64,000 nucleotides of DNA, from positions 28,013 through 92,012 of the forward strand of contig NZ_MLJJ01000020.1 in assembly GCF_002095575.1 (NCBI RefSeq). The letters are read 5' to 3'. The position numbers and the translations under genes were made by a program. The DNA comes from Pantoea septica (GTDB lineage Bacteria > Pseudomonadota > Gammaproteobacteria > Enterobacterales > Enterobacteriaceae). Positions 49,175 to 58,078 of this stretch are shown here, in pieces (the stretch's first letter is position 1; each line of letters opens with the position of its first letter). The notes below the pieces were generated by a model, which was not told the DNA's origin, ran no database searches, and saw only the letters and a list, made by a program, of their open reading frames with translations.

Positions 49175-50659
49175 TCAGGAGGAAGGCGGCGCGCTATCGC
49201 TGGCGCCGCTCTCCTGCGGCGCGGCATCGGCGGCGGCGGGCGGCGCCATCACCTTGTCCCAGATAGCCTGCAGGCTCTTCACGTTGGTTTCGGCTTCGCC
49301 TTCCGGCTGCATCAGCACCAGCGTAACCTCCTGCGACAGTTGCTGACGCAGCTCCTGGTTCAACCGATCGCGCGTCAGCTCGCTCAGAAACGCCTGACGC
49401 AGCTTCTGATACTGTTCCGGCGCGATATCCACCACCGCGTTCTGCTGCGAACGCAGGCGCTGGCTCATCAGCACGTCGGTATCGGTGCGCGCATAGGTGG
49501 CGAACAGCTTGTTCAGCTCCAGCAGTTTCTGCGCCATCAGCGCGTCGAACTCCTCCTGCGGCAGCCCTTTGTCGCGCACCACGGCCAGCTCGCGCGACAC
49601 CAGGTTCAGCCCCGACTCCAGCGCATCGTTGCGCGCGTCGAGATTAACCGAGCACTGGGCACGCTGGTAGAGCACGCGGCAGTCGAAACCGATCTGCAGG
49701 TTCTGCGCTTTGCTGTCGCCCAGCGTGCGCTGCAGGTGCCAGAACAGCGCCTCGCGCGCCAGATCGCTCTGCCAGTAACGCTGCAGATTCTGTGAGTCGC
49801 GAATCGGCTGCCAGGGCGTATCCCAAATCAGCGCCAGACGATCCTGGCTCATCGCGCCGTTGACCAGATTAATCGGCTGATGCGGCAGCGGCGACAGCGT
49901 CGGCAGCGGCGCGGGATTGCTGCGCTTGCCGGTCAGCGAAGAGAAAGCTTTGTTTATCTGCTCCGCCAGGCTGCGACTCTCGACGTTGCCCACCACATAA
50001 AGCGTCATGGCGTCCGGCGTATACCACTGCTGGTAAAAAGCGTTCAGCGCGTTGAGGTCAATCGGCGCGCGCGGCTGTTCGGCCGGGTCGTGCGCCAGCA
50101 GCGTCGACCCCTTCAGGCGGTAGCGCCACAGCACATCCTGGGTATTGGCGGGCCAGGTCGCGACAGGATCGGAAGCGCTCAGGGCGGTGCTGACCACCTG
50201 CTCGTTAATGGACATTTTGCCCGCCGTCGCCGCCAGCCAGTTAAGCGCTTCTTTCAGCAGCTCCGGACGGTTGTTGGGCAGACTAAGGTTGTACTGGGTA
50301 AAGTCGTAGGAAACGATAGCGGGCGGCAGCGGATGCTGCGGATCCATGGCCTGCTGCCACAGCGCGCGCTGCTGGTTGGTGTCGAGCGCGGCGTTGTGCA
50401 CCATCGCCAGACGCGGCAGCAGGTGGCTGAAGCCGGTCTGCTGGGTGGTCTCTACCAGCGAGCCGGCATTCACCACCATACGCAGTTCAATGCGATCGCT
50501 GGGGCGCTGCGGCGTTGTCAGCAGTTGCCAGCTTAATCCGTTATCCAGTTTCCCTTCTTGCCAGGCTGGATCGGGCTGCAGCGTTTCGGCATACGCGCCA
50601 AAACTGGCGGCCACCCACGCCACCCCCCCAACCAAAAGCCGAATTCTGGTGCCCTGCAT
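49175..50659 (-). CDS. yhjJ: M16-family peptidase-like periplasmic protein YhjJ (zinc motif degenerate)
   Basis: A 494-residue precursor started at ATG 50659 (MQGTRIRLLVGGVAWVAASFGAYAETLQPD), with a signal peptide ending near residue 24. An upstream in-frame extension of 71 residues is rejected. The two M16 halves follow, with the second containing FYQQWYTPDAMTLYVVGNV. The position of the HxxEH zinc motif reads GFSHLLPR (His79 to Arg83), so the glutamate and second histidine are missing, as in E. coli YhjJ. It is probably not an active metalloprotease. The tail is rich in Ala, Pro and Ser. Its function is unknown. It converges on the hydrolase gene with a gap of four bases. Confidence 0.9.
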   Translation of the reverse strand: MQGTRIRLLVGGVAWVAASFGAYAETLQPDPAWQEGKLDNGLSWQLLTTPQRPSDRIELRMVVNAGSLVETTQQTGFSHLLPRLAMVHNAALDTNQQRALWQQAMDPQHPLPPAIVSYDFTQYNLSLPNNRPELLKEALNWLAATAGKMSINEQVVSTALSASDPVATWPANTQDVLWRYRLKGSTLLAHDPAEQPRAPIDLNALNAFYQQWYTPDAMTLYVVGNVESRSLAEQINKAFSSLTGKRSNPAPLPTLSPLPHQPINLVNGAMSQDRLALIWDTPWQPIRDSQNLQRYWQSDLAREALFWHLQRTLGDSKAQNLQIGFDCRVLYQRAQCSVNLDARNDALESGLNLVSRELAVVRDKGLPQEEFDALMAQKLLELNKLFATYARTDTDVLMSQRLRSQQNAVVDIAPEQYQKLRQAFLSELTRDRLNQELRQQLSQEVTLVLMQPEGEAETNVKSLQAIWDKVMAPPAAADAAPQESGASDSAPPSS

Positions 50660-50837
50660 GTGAACCTCTAATCTAAAAGTCGTTATCACTGGCACGTTTC
50701 GCCGTTGTAATACGCGGTGAGTTTTTCTCGTTTTAGCCGCGTCGTTTTTCGACAACAGAGTCTTTGACCACGTGAAGGCCAGGAAGTCGCGCAACGAAGT
50801 GAAAAACCATGAAAAAAATAAGTGGGCATTATTATGC

Positions 50838-50874
50838 AAATGCCCGCTGTCAGGGCAAGCGACAGCGGGCATTT
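50838..50874 (-). terminator. Strong hairpin downstream of dctA
   Basis: A perfect 14-bp stem AAATGCCCGCTGTC/GACAGCGGGCATTT with a 9-base loop lies 27 bases after the dctA stop. An alternative hairpin GGGCAT/ATGCCC (50824-50829 with 50840-50845) overlaps it. A run of seven T residues on the minus strand appears only about 20 bases further on. Confidence 0.7.
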
Positions 50875-50900
50875 AGAGGGATTTTGCTGTAAAGCGGTAC

Positions 50901-52187
50901 TTAAGCGGAGGTTTCCGGCAGTTTTTTCGCTTTCGCCTTGCTGGAAAGCGTCGCTTTCAGCTGGTTTTCATCAAGCTGGCCAACCCACTTGGCCACTACC
51001 ACCGTCGCCACGCCGTTGCCGACCAGGTTGGTCAACGCGCGCGCTTCGGACATAAAACGGTCGATGCCGAGGATCAGCGCCAGACCTGCCACCGGCAGAT
51101 GGCCCACCGCCGACAGCGTCGCCGCCAGCACGATAAAGCCGCTGCCGGTCACGCCCGCCGCGCCCTTCGACGAGAGCAGCAGCACCACCAGCAGGGTAAT
51201 CTGATGGAAGATGTCCATGTGCGCGTTGGTCGCCTGCGCGATAAATACCGCCGCCATGGTCAGATAAATCGAGGTGCCGTCGAGATTAAACGAGTAGCCG
51301 GTCGGGATCACCAGCCCCACCACCGATTTCTTACAGCCCAGCTTCTCCATCTTATCCAGCATGCGCGGCAGCGCCGACTCAGAGGAAGAGGTGCCGAGCA
51401 CGATCAGCAGCTCCTCTTTGATATAGGCGACGAAGCGAAAGATATTGAAGCCGGCGACGCGCGCGATAAGCCCCAGCACCACCACCACGAACAGCGCGCA
51501 GGTAATATAGAAGCAGACGATGAGCTGGCCGAGCTGCACCAGCGAACCGACGCCATATTTACCAATGGTGAAGGCCATGGCGCCGAACGCGCCGATAGGG
51601 GCGAGGCGCATAATCATATTGATGATGCCGAAGATCACCTTCGAAAAGCTTTCAATCACGTTGAAGATCAGCGTGCCGGAGCTGCCGAGGCGATGCAGCG
51701 CAAAGCCGAACAGAATCGCGAACAGCAGCACCTGCAGGATATTGCCGCTGGCGAAGGCGCCGATAACGCTGCCTGGAATGACGTCGAGCAGGAAGGCGAT
51801 GACGCCCTGCTGTTCCGCCTGCTGGGCGTAGACTGCGACCGCCTTCGCATCCAGCGTCGCCGGATCGACGTTCATGCCCACGCCCGGCTGCAGGACGTTA
51901 ACCACCACCAGACCGATAATCAGGGCAATGGTGCTGACGATTTCAAAATAGAGCAGCGCGACCGCACCGGTACGCCCCACCGCTTTCATGCTCTCCATGC
52001 CGGCGATCCCGGTCACGACCGTACAGAAAATCACGGGCGCGATGATCATCTTGATCAGCTTGACGAAGCCATCGCCAAGCGGCTTCATTTGCGTGCCTAA
52101 CTCCGGATAGAAATGGCCTAACAGAACGCCGATGCCGATGGCTAACAGCACCTGAAAATAGAGGCTTTTAAACAGTGAGGTTTTCAT
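50901..52187 (-). CDS. dctA: C4-dicarboxylate/proton symporter DctA
   Basis: A 428-residue DAACS-family transporter of the E. coli length. It starts [31 protein letters not shown]. The serine-rich hairpin is [21 protein letters not shown], the substrate region is [29 protein letters not shown], and the second hairpin is [23 protein letters not shown]. It takes up succinate, fumarate and malate aerobically. It is upstream of yhjJ on the same strand with a strong hairpin between, as in E. coli. Confidence 0.97.
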   Translation of the reverse strand: MKTSLFKSLYFQVLLAIGIGVLLGHFYPELGTQMKPLGDGFVKLIKMIIAPVIFCTVVTGIAGMESMKAVGRTGAVALLYFEIVSTIALIIGLVVVNVLQPGVGMNVDPATLDAKAVAVYAQQAEQQGVIAFLLDVIPGSVIGAFASGNILQVLLFAILFGFALHRLGSSGTLIFNVIESFSKVIFGIINMIMRLAPIGAFGAMAFTIGKYGVGSLVQLGQLIVCFYITCALFVVVVLGLIARVAGFNIFRFVAYIKEELLIVLGTSSSESALPRMLDKMEKLGCKKSVVGLVIPTGYSFNLDGTSIYLTMAAVFIAQATNAHMDIFHQITLLVVLLLSSKGAAGVTGSGFIVLAATLSAVGHLPVAGLALILGIDRFMSEARALTNLVGNGVATVVVAKWVGQLDENQLKATLSSKAKAKKLPETSA

Positions 52188-52455
52188 AACAGGTGTCCAC
52201 TACAACAGGGTTGTGAGGTTGTCGTTTTATTGTGTCCGCAAGCAGCGCGCGCCCCGGCGCTGGCGGTTGGCAAAAAATAACACCCTGTTAACGGGATTAA
52301 TACAGGCTTACAAAGGCCAAGGGATTTCTGGAAACGCAACTATGAACTGAAACGCTTCAGCAAGACCTTTTGTAACTAAAAAACGCGCAAAATCAATGAA
52401 TCAGGCGGCGATTAGCGCCTGAGAGGAAATATGCAGGAAGACGCCAGAAGATCGC
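52188..52455. other. Intergenic region upstream of dctA, including the pdeK 3' hairpin
   Basis: This stretch lies between the dctA start and the pdeK stop and contains no gene. A 7-bp hairpin TCAGGCG/CGCCTGA (52401-52407 with 52416-52422) followed on the minus strand by TTCATTGATTTTG may terminate pdeK. TTGTAA with TAACAG at 17 bases (minus strand, roughly 52309-52281) could be a dctA promoter, but both elements are poor. No CRP site is evident. Confidence 0.35.
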
Positions 52456-54507
52456 CTACTGCTCGGCTGCGGGCGCATCCTCGCCGCCGGCGGACGTCGG
52501 CAGCCAGGTTTGAGTAAAGCGTTCCAGCGACAGCGCCTCGGCATAAAGATAGCCCTGACCGATATGAATGCCGCGCGCCAGCAGCCAGTCGCGCTGCTCG
52601 GCGGTCTCCACCCCTTCGGCGATCACGTCGAGATCGATAATCTCGGCGATGGCCGCCACGATGCGCACCATGGTGTCGTCATCCGGCAGCGCGGCGACGA
52701 AGCTGCGGTCCATTTTGAGCTTGCTGACCGGCAACGATTTAAACTGATGCAGGTAGTTGAGGTTGGAGTAGCCCATGCCGAAATCGTCCAGCGCCACCGC
52801 GACGCCCGCCGTTTGCAGCGAACGCAGCAGCGCCATCGCCATTTCGGCATCGCCCATCTGCGCGGTTTCGGTAATCTCCAGCACAAAGCTGCCGGGCGCA
52901 ATCTGATGGCGCTGCAGCAGGCCCTGCAGATGATGCACCATGCTGGCGTCGCGCAGCTGCACGGCGGAGATATTAACGCTGAGCGGGATAAGTATGCCGC
53001 GCTTCTGCCAGCCGGCGAGAATGCGACACGCCTCTTCGAACACCCAGCGTCCGATGGCGGCGATAACGCCGATCTCCTCGGCGCTGGCGATAAACTCTTC
53101 CGTCAGGCCGTAGCTGCCGTCCGGCATACGCATGCGCAATAGCGCCTCGGCGCCGGCCAGTTCGCCGGTTTGCATGTTGATTTGCGGCTGCAGGAAGAGC
53201 CGGAACTGCTCGTCCTGCAGCCCCTGCAGAATGTCATGCTCCTGCGTCAGGCGCTTCTGCGCACGCTCGGTCAGCGCCGCGTCGAAAAAGAGGATCTGGT
53301 TCTTGCCTAAATGGCGCGCCGACATCATCGCCGAGGTGGCGCGGTCGAGCTGCTCGTTAGCGGAAAGCGGCTCTTCGTCATAGAGCGCCAGACCGATGCT
53401 GGCGTTGGGCCGCAGCTGCAGCTGATGCAGCGTCACCGGCTGGTTCAGGCGGATCATCAGATTGCGCGCCAGGCGCATAGCGCGAAACGGCGTACCGGCG
53501 CGCTTCATCAGCAGCGCGAAGTCGCTCGGCCCGGTTTGCGCCAGCAGCGTATGGTCGTCGACGGTGCTGCGGATCTTCTCGACCAGCGTCAGCATCAGGG
53601 TATCGCGCTGCTCGTCGCTCAGCACGCCGTTGGCTTCCTGCAGCGTTTCGATGCGGATCACCATCAGCCCGAATCCTTTGCTGTGGCTGCGGATATGCTG
53701 GTCGAGCAGCGCCAGGAAGAGCGCGCGATTGGGCAGATCGGTAACGGCATAATGGGTGGTCAGCCGGCTCATCTCGTCATGCACCGACTCCAACACCTGC
53801 TGGTTGCGGTTATAGCTGCGGATTAGCATGCCGATCTCATCGTCGCGATGGCTGGCGGGCAGCGCCAGCTTGTGGGTCAGGATCGCCTGCGGCGGCAGCT
53901 CCTGCAGCTCTCGCGAGATGCTGCGCAGCGGATGAACCACCAGCCGGTTGATGCACCAGCTGATCGCCACCGACAGGATCAGCGCCAGCAGCAGATAGGT
54001 GGTGACCATGGTGGAGACGGTGCTGAGAATAAACTGGTAAACGCGCGTCGAATTCGCCTGCAACACCAGATAGGCGAGCGGCTTGGGCGAGCCGCTGCTC
54101 TCCACTGAATAGAGCGGCAGAGTGATCTGTACCGGCAGTTCGAACAGGCGGGCGATAAACAGCGGGATGGGCTTTTCGTTTTCGAAACTGGCGTGCAGCG
54201 CCTGAAAGGCATTGGGCAGCACCACGTCGGCGCGCGACAAGACGCCGGCGGGCTTCAGGGTTTGCAGGATCCGCTCGGCCTGAGCGATATCCGCTTTTAA
54301 GACCGCCTCGGAGAGCGGCTGGCGCACCGTATGGGCGATATTCTCCATCTGCTGGGCATAGTCGATCCTGCGCTGCTGCACAAAATGAAACAGTTGAATG
54401 ACGATAAAGATAGACACGGTAATCAGCGCCACCGCGGATACCGTCGCCATTTGCTTTATCGTAAGTGAACGGCTGACGCGCAAAATCTTCTCCAGGCTAA
54501 AAAGCAC
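52456..54507 (-). CDS. pdeK: Membrane GGDEF-EAL protein PdeK (YhjK), probable c-di-GMP phosphodiesterase
   Basis: A 683-residue protein. A first membrane helix (about 22-42), a periplasmic sensor of about 120 residues, a second helix (about 165-187) and a HAMP linker lead to a degenerate GGDEF domain. Its active site reads TGPSDF (325-330), so cyclase activity is unlikely. The EAL domain keeps Glu454-Ala-Leu with LLR, ITET, ALDDFGMGY (574-577 DDFG) and AEGVETAEQ (631-635), so it should hydrolyse c-di-GMP. The arrangement is like HmsP/YhjK. It lies next to the cellulose genes on the same strand, 91 bases after bcsC, as in E. coli. Confidence 0.93.
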   Translation of the reverse strand: MLFSLEKILRVSRSLTIKQMATVSAVALITVSIFIVIQLFHFVQQRRIDYAQQMENIAHTVRQPLSEAVLKADIAQAERILQTLKPAGVLSRADVVLPNAFQALHASFENEKPIPLFIARLFELPVQITLPLYSVESSGSPKPLAYLVLQANSTRVYQFILSTVSTMVTTYLLLALILSVAISWCINRLVVHPLRSISRELQELPPQAILTHKLALPASHRDDEIGMLIRSYNRNQQVLESVHDEMSRLTTHYAVTDLPNRALFLALLDQHIRSHSKGFGLMVIRIETLQEANGVLSDEQRDTLMLTLVEKIRSTVDDHTLLAQTGPSDFALLMKRAGTPFRAMRLARNLMIRLNQPVTLHQLQLRPNASIGLALYDEEPLSANEQLDRATSAMMSARHLGKNQILFFDAALTERAQKRLTQEHDILQGLQDEQFRLFLQPQINMQTGELAGAEALLRMRMPDGSYGLTEEFIASAEEIGVIAAIGRWVFEEACRILAGWQKRGILIPLSVNISAVQLRDASMVHHLQGLLQRHQIAPGSFVLEITETAQMGDAEMAMALLRSLQTAGVAVALDDFGMGYSNLNYLHQFKSLPVSKLKMDRSFVAALPDDDTMVRIVAAIAEIIDLDVIAEGVETAEQRDWLLARGIHIGQGYLYAEALSLERFTQTWLPTSAGGEDAPAAEQ

Positions 54508-54598
54508 AGCTATCAGACAGGAAAATGCGCAGCAAGTATATCCTGGAACTCACTTTTTTTACTGCCTGCCAGAGTCCGAGTTTTGCGCGGGCCGACGA

Positions 54599-57500
54599 TT
54601 ATTTAAAATCTGCGTAAGGAATTAGCGGCTCCGGCGGCATATCAAGATCGCCGTCCCAGCCGGCGGCGGAGTAGCGCACATAGAGCAGTCCGTGGCTTGG
54701 CGTATAATCCTTTGCCTGCTGAATATCGACTCCTGCGCCGATAAACCAGTGCGGCGTAACGCGGCGCTCGACCACGGCCTGTAAAGTATAGCCGACGCCG
54801 CCTCCGCTGCTGCTCGTCGAGGTCGGATTGCTCGCCAGGGTAAAGCCGGGATTAACCGGATAGCGCTGCTGCGCGTCGGTTTTCGAGTGCGACCAGGAGA
54901 CGGAGCCGCCCAGATTGAACGACCAGTTCTCGGTGCGCTGCCGCCAGGTAACGGGCACGGAAAGCGAGAGATACTCCTGCGGGCTGTAGTAGCCGCCCTG
55001 GCCGAAGGTGTAGTCGCTGAGATCCTTCTGATAATGCCAGAGCATGGTGTTGAGGCCCACCGTGGCGCGGCGATTATCGCTATTGATCATCTTGTAGTAA
55101 TAGCCCGCCATCAGCCGCTCGCGGCTGTTGTCCGCCACGTTCTCGCCGGTGATCTGATGCGCGCTGATATCGGCCCAGACGCCGTGCGCGCCGCCGCGAT
55201 CGTAGCTCAGCCCGACGCTGCCGCCGGTCGCCACCACGCCGCCCCAGGTTTTGCCGCCGTTGGCCGCCGGATCGCGCGCGCCCGCCCAGGCGAGCAGCGA
55301 GCTAGAGATGGGCCGCCGCGAGGCGGTGAGCGTTACGCCAAGCTCTTTAACGTCGGTTTTCCAGCTGACGCCGCCGACCCAGTTGGTGACCTCGAATCCG
55401 AGAGGCGTGGTGCCGAGGTCCGCCGACCAGACATCATTGCTCCAGCCGACGCCCAGCGCGGTGCCTTCGTCGCGCTGGCTGGCGTAGCGGCTGCAGCCGC
55501 CTGAGTTGGCGTCGTCGCAGCTGCCGAAGGTCTCATCAAACGTGCCGTTGCTGGTAGAGAAGGTGCCCGCCGAAAGCTGAACGCGATCGAGCCGGAAGAA
55601 GCCGCGCCCGTCGGCGAGCGGCGTTTCCGCCTGCAGCATGGTGGTATGGGCGGTAAAATCGGAGACGCCGGCGGTGCCCTTGTTGCGCGAATAATCCTGC
55701 TCCAGCATCAGCGTGGTGTCCTGCTGACGATAGAGATCGGCCGCGTCGCTGCGGATGCTGCGCTTCAGCCAGTCATCCTGCGGGTTATTGCGCGTCAACC
55801 GGCTGACGCTCTTGTCGTCTCCGATGCCGCTGGCGACCATCGCCTGCTGATAATCAGCCAGCGCGGCGTCAGGCTGTCGCTGCATGCGCTCCAGCCGCGC
55901 CGCATCGCGAAACACCAGCGCTTTGTCTTGCGAAGGGGGCTGCGCCGCGGCGCGCTGCTTCAGGCCCGTGAACTGCGCGGCGGCCTGCGTGAGGTCGCCA
56001 ACCGCCTGCCACGCCAGCGCCACGCGACGATCGCCATTCAGGCTCGCCTGCGCGGCCGGCAGCGTTTTCAGCGCCGTACGCGCCTCGCTGTTGCGCTTCA
56101 GCGCCACCAGCGCTTCGATACGCCCGAGCGAGGCGTCGCCGTTATCGGCATCCCGCTTGAGCACCTGTTGATAAGCCTCAAGCGCCTGCTGCGCGTCGCC
56201 GCGCGCCAGCGCCCAGTCGGCCAGCGTCAAATCGCGGCGGCTGGAGGCGGGCTGCTGACGCAGCAGCGCGATGGCGTCGCTCTCCTGCCCTGCCGCGCGT
56301 AGCGCCTCGGCGCGCGCGAACAGCTTATTCTGCGTCAGGCGATCCGCCAGCTCGCGCATATTGCTGCTCCATTGCGCCTCAGGCAGACGGCGCAGGGTCG
56401 CCAGCGCCGCCTCGTCGTTGTCATTGCCGGAGAGATAGAGCGCCGACGCGTAGAGCGCGGTCGCGTCCTGCGGATGCTGCTGCAGCGTCGCCATCACCGC
56501 GTCCGCCTGCTGCGGCGCGCCGCCGTTGCGCAGCGCGCCGGCCAGACGGTAGCTGAGCCAGACGTCGTCCGGCGAAAGCGCCTGCGCCTGGCGATATTTC
56601 TCCGCCGCCTCGCGCCAGCGGCTCTGCTGCGCCAGCGCGTCAGCTTCGGCGCGCAGGCTGTCGCTGCGCAAAGATCGCAGCGTGTCGGCCAGCGCGCGCT
56701 GCTGCGCGGCGGGCAGACCGTTAATAAAGGCCATGGCGCGCGCCGGCGACTGTGCCTGATAAAGTCCCGCCAGGCGGCGAACCGCGGTAGTGTTGCTGGC
56801 GTCGAGGCGCAGCGCGCGCTGCCAGAGCTGCTCGGCGCTCGGCGCGTTGTTGCGCGCCAGCGCCACATCTCCGAGGCCAATCAGGGCGTAGCTGTCGCTG
56901 CTGTCGAGCGCCTGCGCCTCGCGATAATGCCGCTCCGCGCCGTCGAGATCGTGCTGCGCCAGCGCCTTGTCGCCCTCATCGATCGCCTGCCAGTAGCGGT
57001 TGGTCTGCAGCAGCGACTGCCACTTGCCTACCTGCGTGCTCTGCTGACCCGCCTGAATCGCGCGCTCCAGCCAGAGAACGGCGGCGGCGCGGTTATTGGC
57101 GCGCGCCTGCGCCTGGCCCATCGCGCCCATCAGGTCGGCATCGTTGGGGTTCGCCTTGAGCGCGGCGTTCAGCGCCGCGATAGCCTCGGCGCCGCCGCCC
57201 GCGTCCACCAGCGCCAGTCCGCGCATGCGCTCGCGGTAGGCGGGATCGGCGAGCTGCGCCTGCTGCTTCGCCAGCGCCTCCTGGCCCTGCTTCTGGGCGT
57301 CGCCGTCGGTGAACACCTCCAGATAGGCTTTCAGCTGCGCCACGCTGCTCTCGCTCACCGGTTGATTATTGATCTGCTGTAGCCAGAGATCTGCCGCGGC
57401 GTCGCGTCCGGCGCTGCTTTTCGCCAGCTGCTTCAGCTGCTCGACCGCCTGGGCCGGCTGCTGGCGATCGAACGCCATACGGGCGAGCTGCAGCTCAACG

Positions 57501-58078
57501 CCGATATTGCCGGGATAGCGCTGTTCCAGCGCCTGAAGTTGCTGATACGCCACGCCCTCCTGGCCCGGTATGCGCGCCAGCAGCCGCCAGTACTCCAGCG
57601 CAATATTCGCATCGGGAAAGACGCCGTTGAACAGCGCGTCGTAGGCGCTTTTCGCTTCCGCAAGGCGGCCGGAAGTGGCGAGCAGGCGCGCCTCCTGCAG
57701 CTTCTGCCGTCCGTCAGAGGAGATCAGCGCCAGGCCGACGGCGGACTCGCGCGTCGCCGCCGAGTCGGGCGCGACCTTTTTCAGCCGCGTCAGCAGCGTC
57801 TGCGCGGCGGCAACGTCGCCCTGATGCAATGCCAGGCGCAGACGCGCCGCCAGCACCTGCGGATTATCGGGATCGATCTTCTCCAGCCGGTAGAGCGCCT
57901 GCTGCACCAGATCGTATTTATTGGTCGATTCGCCGGTGCGGACCTGCGACAGCAGCCACTCCACCGGCGAGACTTCCGGCCCGGCGCCGGGCGCGGCCAG
58001 ACCCGGCAGCGCGCCCAGCACGCCGCTCAGCAACAGGCTCGCCCGCAGCGCGCTCGATTTATTCATCTTCATCATCAA
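54599..58078 (-). CDS. bcsC: Cellulose synthase outer-membrane export subunit BcsC
   Basis: A 1159-residue precursor (E. coli 1157). The start is at one of three clustered ATGs (58078, 58075, 58069), all inside the 3' end of bcsB, so the start is translationally coupled and uncertain by up to three residues. A signal peptide (ending near GLAAPGAG) is followed by some 750 residues of TPR-like helices (for example AERHYREAQALDSSDSYALIGLGDVALARNN). The C-terminal 16-strand barrel domain starts after about residue 800 and ends in phenylalanine-lysine. It guides cellulose through the periplasm and outer membrane. bcsZ, normally between bcsB and bcsC, is absent. Confidence 0.96.
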   Translation of the reverse strand: MMMKMNKSSALRASLLLSGVLGALPGLAAPGAGPEVSPVEWLLSQVRTGESTNKYDLVQQALYRLEKIDPDNPQVLAARLRLALHQGDVAAAQTLLTRLKKVAPDSAATRESAVGLALISSDGRQKLQEARLLATSGRLAEAKSAYDALFNGVFPDANIALEYWRLLARIPGQEGVAYQQLQALEQRYPGNIGVELQLARMAFDRQQPAQAVEQLKQLAKSSAGRDAAADLWLQQINNQPVSESSVAQLKAYLEVFTDGDAQKQGQEALAKQQAQLADPAYRERMRGLALVDAGGGAEAIAALNAALKANPNDADLMGAMGQAQARANNRAAAVLWLERAIQAGQQSTQVGKWQSLLQTNRYWQAIDEGDKALAQHDLDGAERHYREAQALDSSDSYALIGLGDVALARNNAPSAEQLWQRALRLDASNTTAVRRLAGLYQAQSPARAMAFINGLPAAQQRALADTLRSLRSDSLRAEADALAQQSRWREAAEKYRQAQALSPDDVWLSYRLAGALRNGGAPQQADAVMATLQQHPQDATALYASALYLSGNDNDEAALATLRRLPEAQWSSNMRELADRLTQNKLFARAEALRAAGQESDAIALLRQQPASSRRDLTLADWALARGDAQQALEAYQQVLKRDADNGDASLGRIEALVALKRNSEARTALKTLPAAQASLNGDRRVALAWQAVGDLTQAAAQFTGLKQRAAAQPPSQDKALVFRDAARLERMQRQPDAALADYQQAMVASGIGDDKSVSRLTRNNPQDDWLKRSIRSDAADLYRQQDTTLMLEQDYSRNKGTAGVSDFTAHTTMLQAETPLADGRGFFRLDRVQLSAGTFSTSNGTFDETFGSCDDANSGGCSRYASQRDEGTALGVGWSNDVWSADLGTTPLGFEVTNWVGGVSWKTDVKELGVTLTASRRPISSSLLAWAGARDPAANGGKTWGGVVATGGSVGLSYDRGGAHGVWADISAHQITGENVADNSRERLMAGYYYKMINSDNRRATVGLNTMLWHYQKDLSDYTFGQGGYYSPQEYLSLSVPVTWRQRTENWSFNLGGSVSWSHSKTDAQQRYPVNPGFTLASNPTSTSSSGGGVGYTLQAVVERRVTPHWFIGAGVDIQQAKDYTPSHGLLYVRYSAAGWDGDLDMPPEPLIPYADFK

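Noticed and set aside
50660..50872. A 71-residue N-terminal extension of yhjJ
   Set aside because: It precedes a perfect signal peptide start at 50659 and overlaps the dctA terminator region; it would destroy export.
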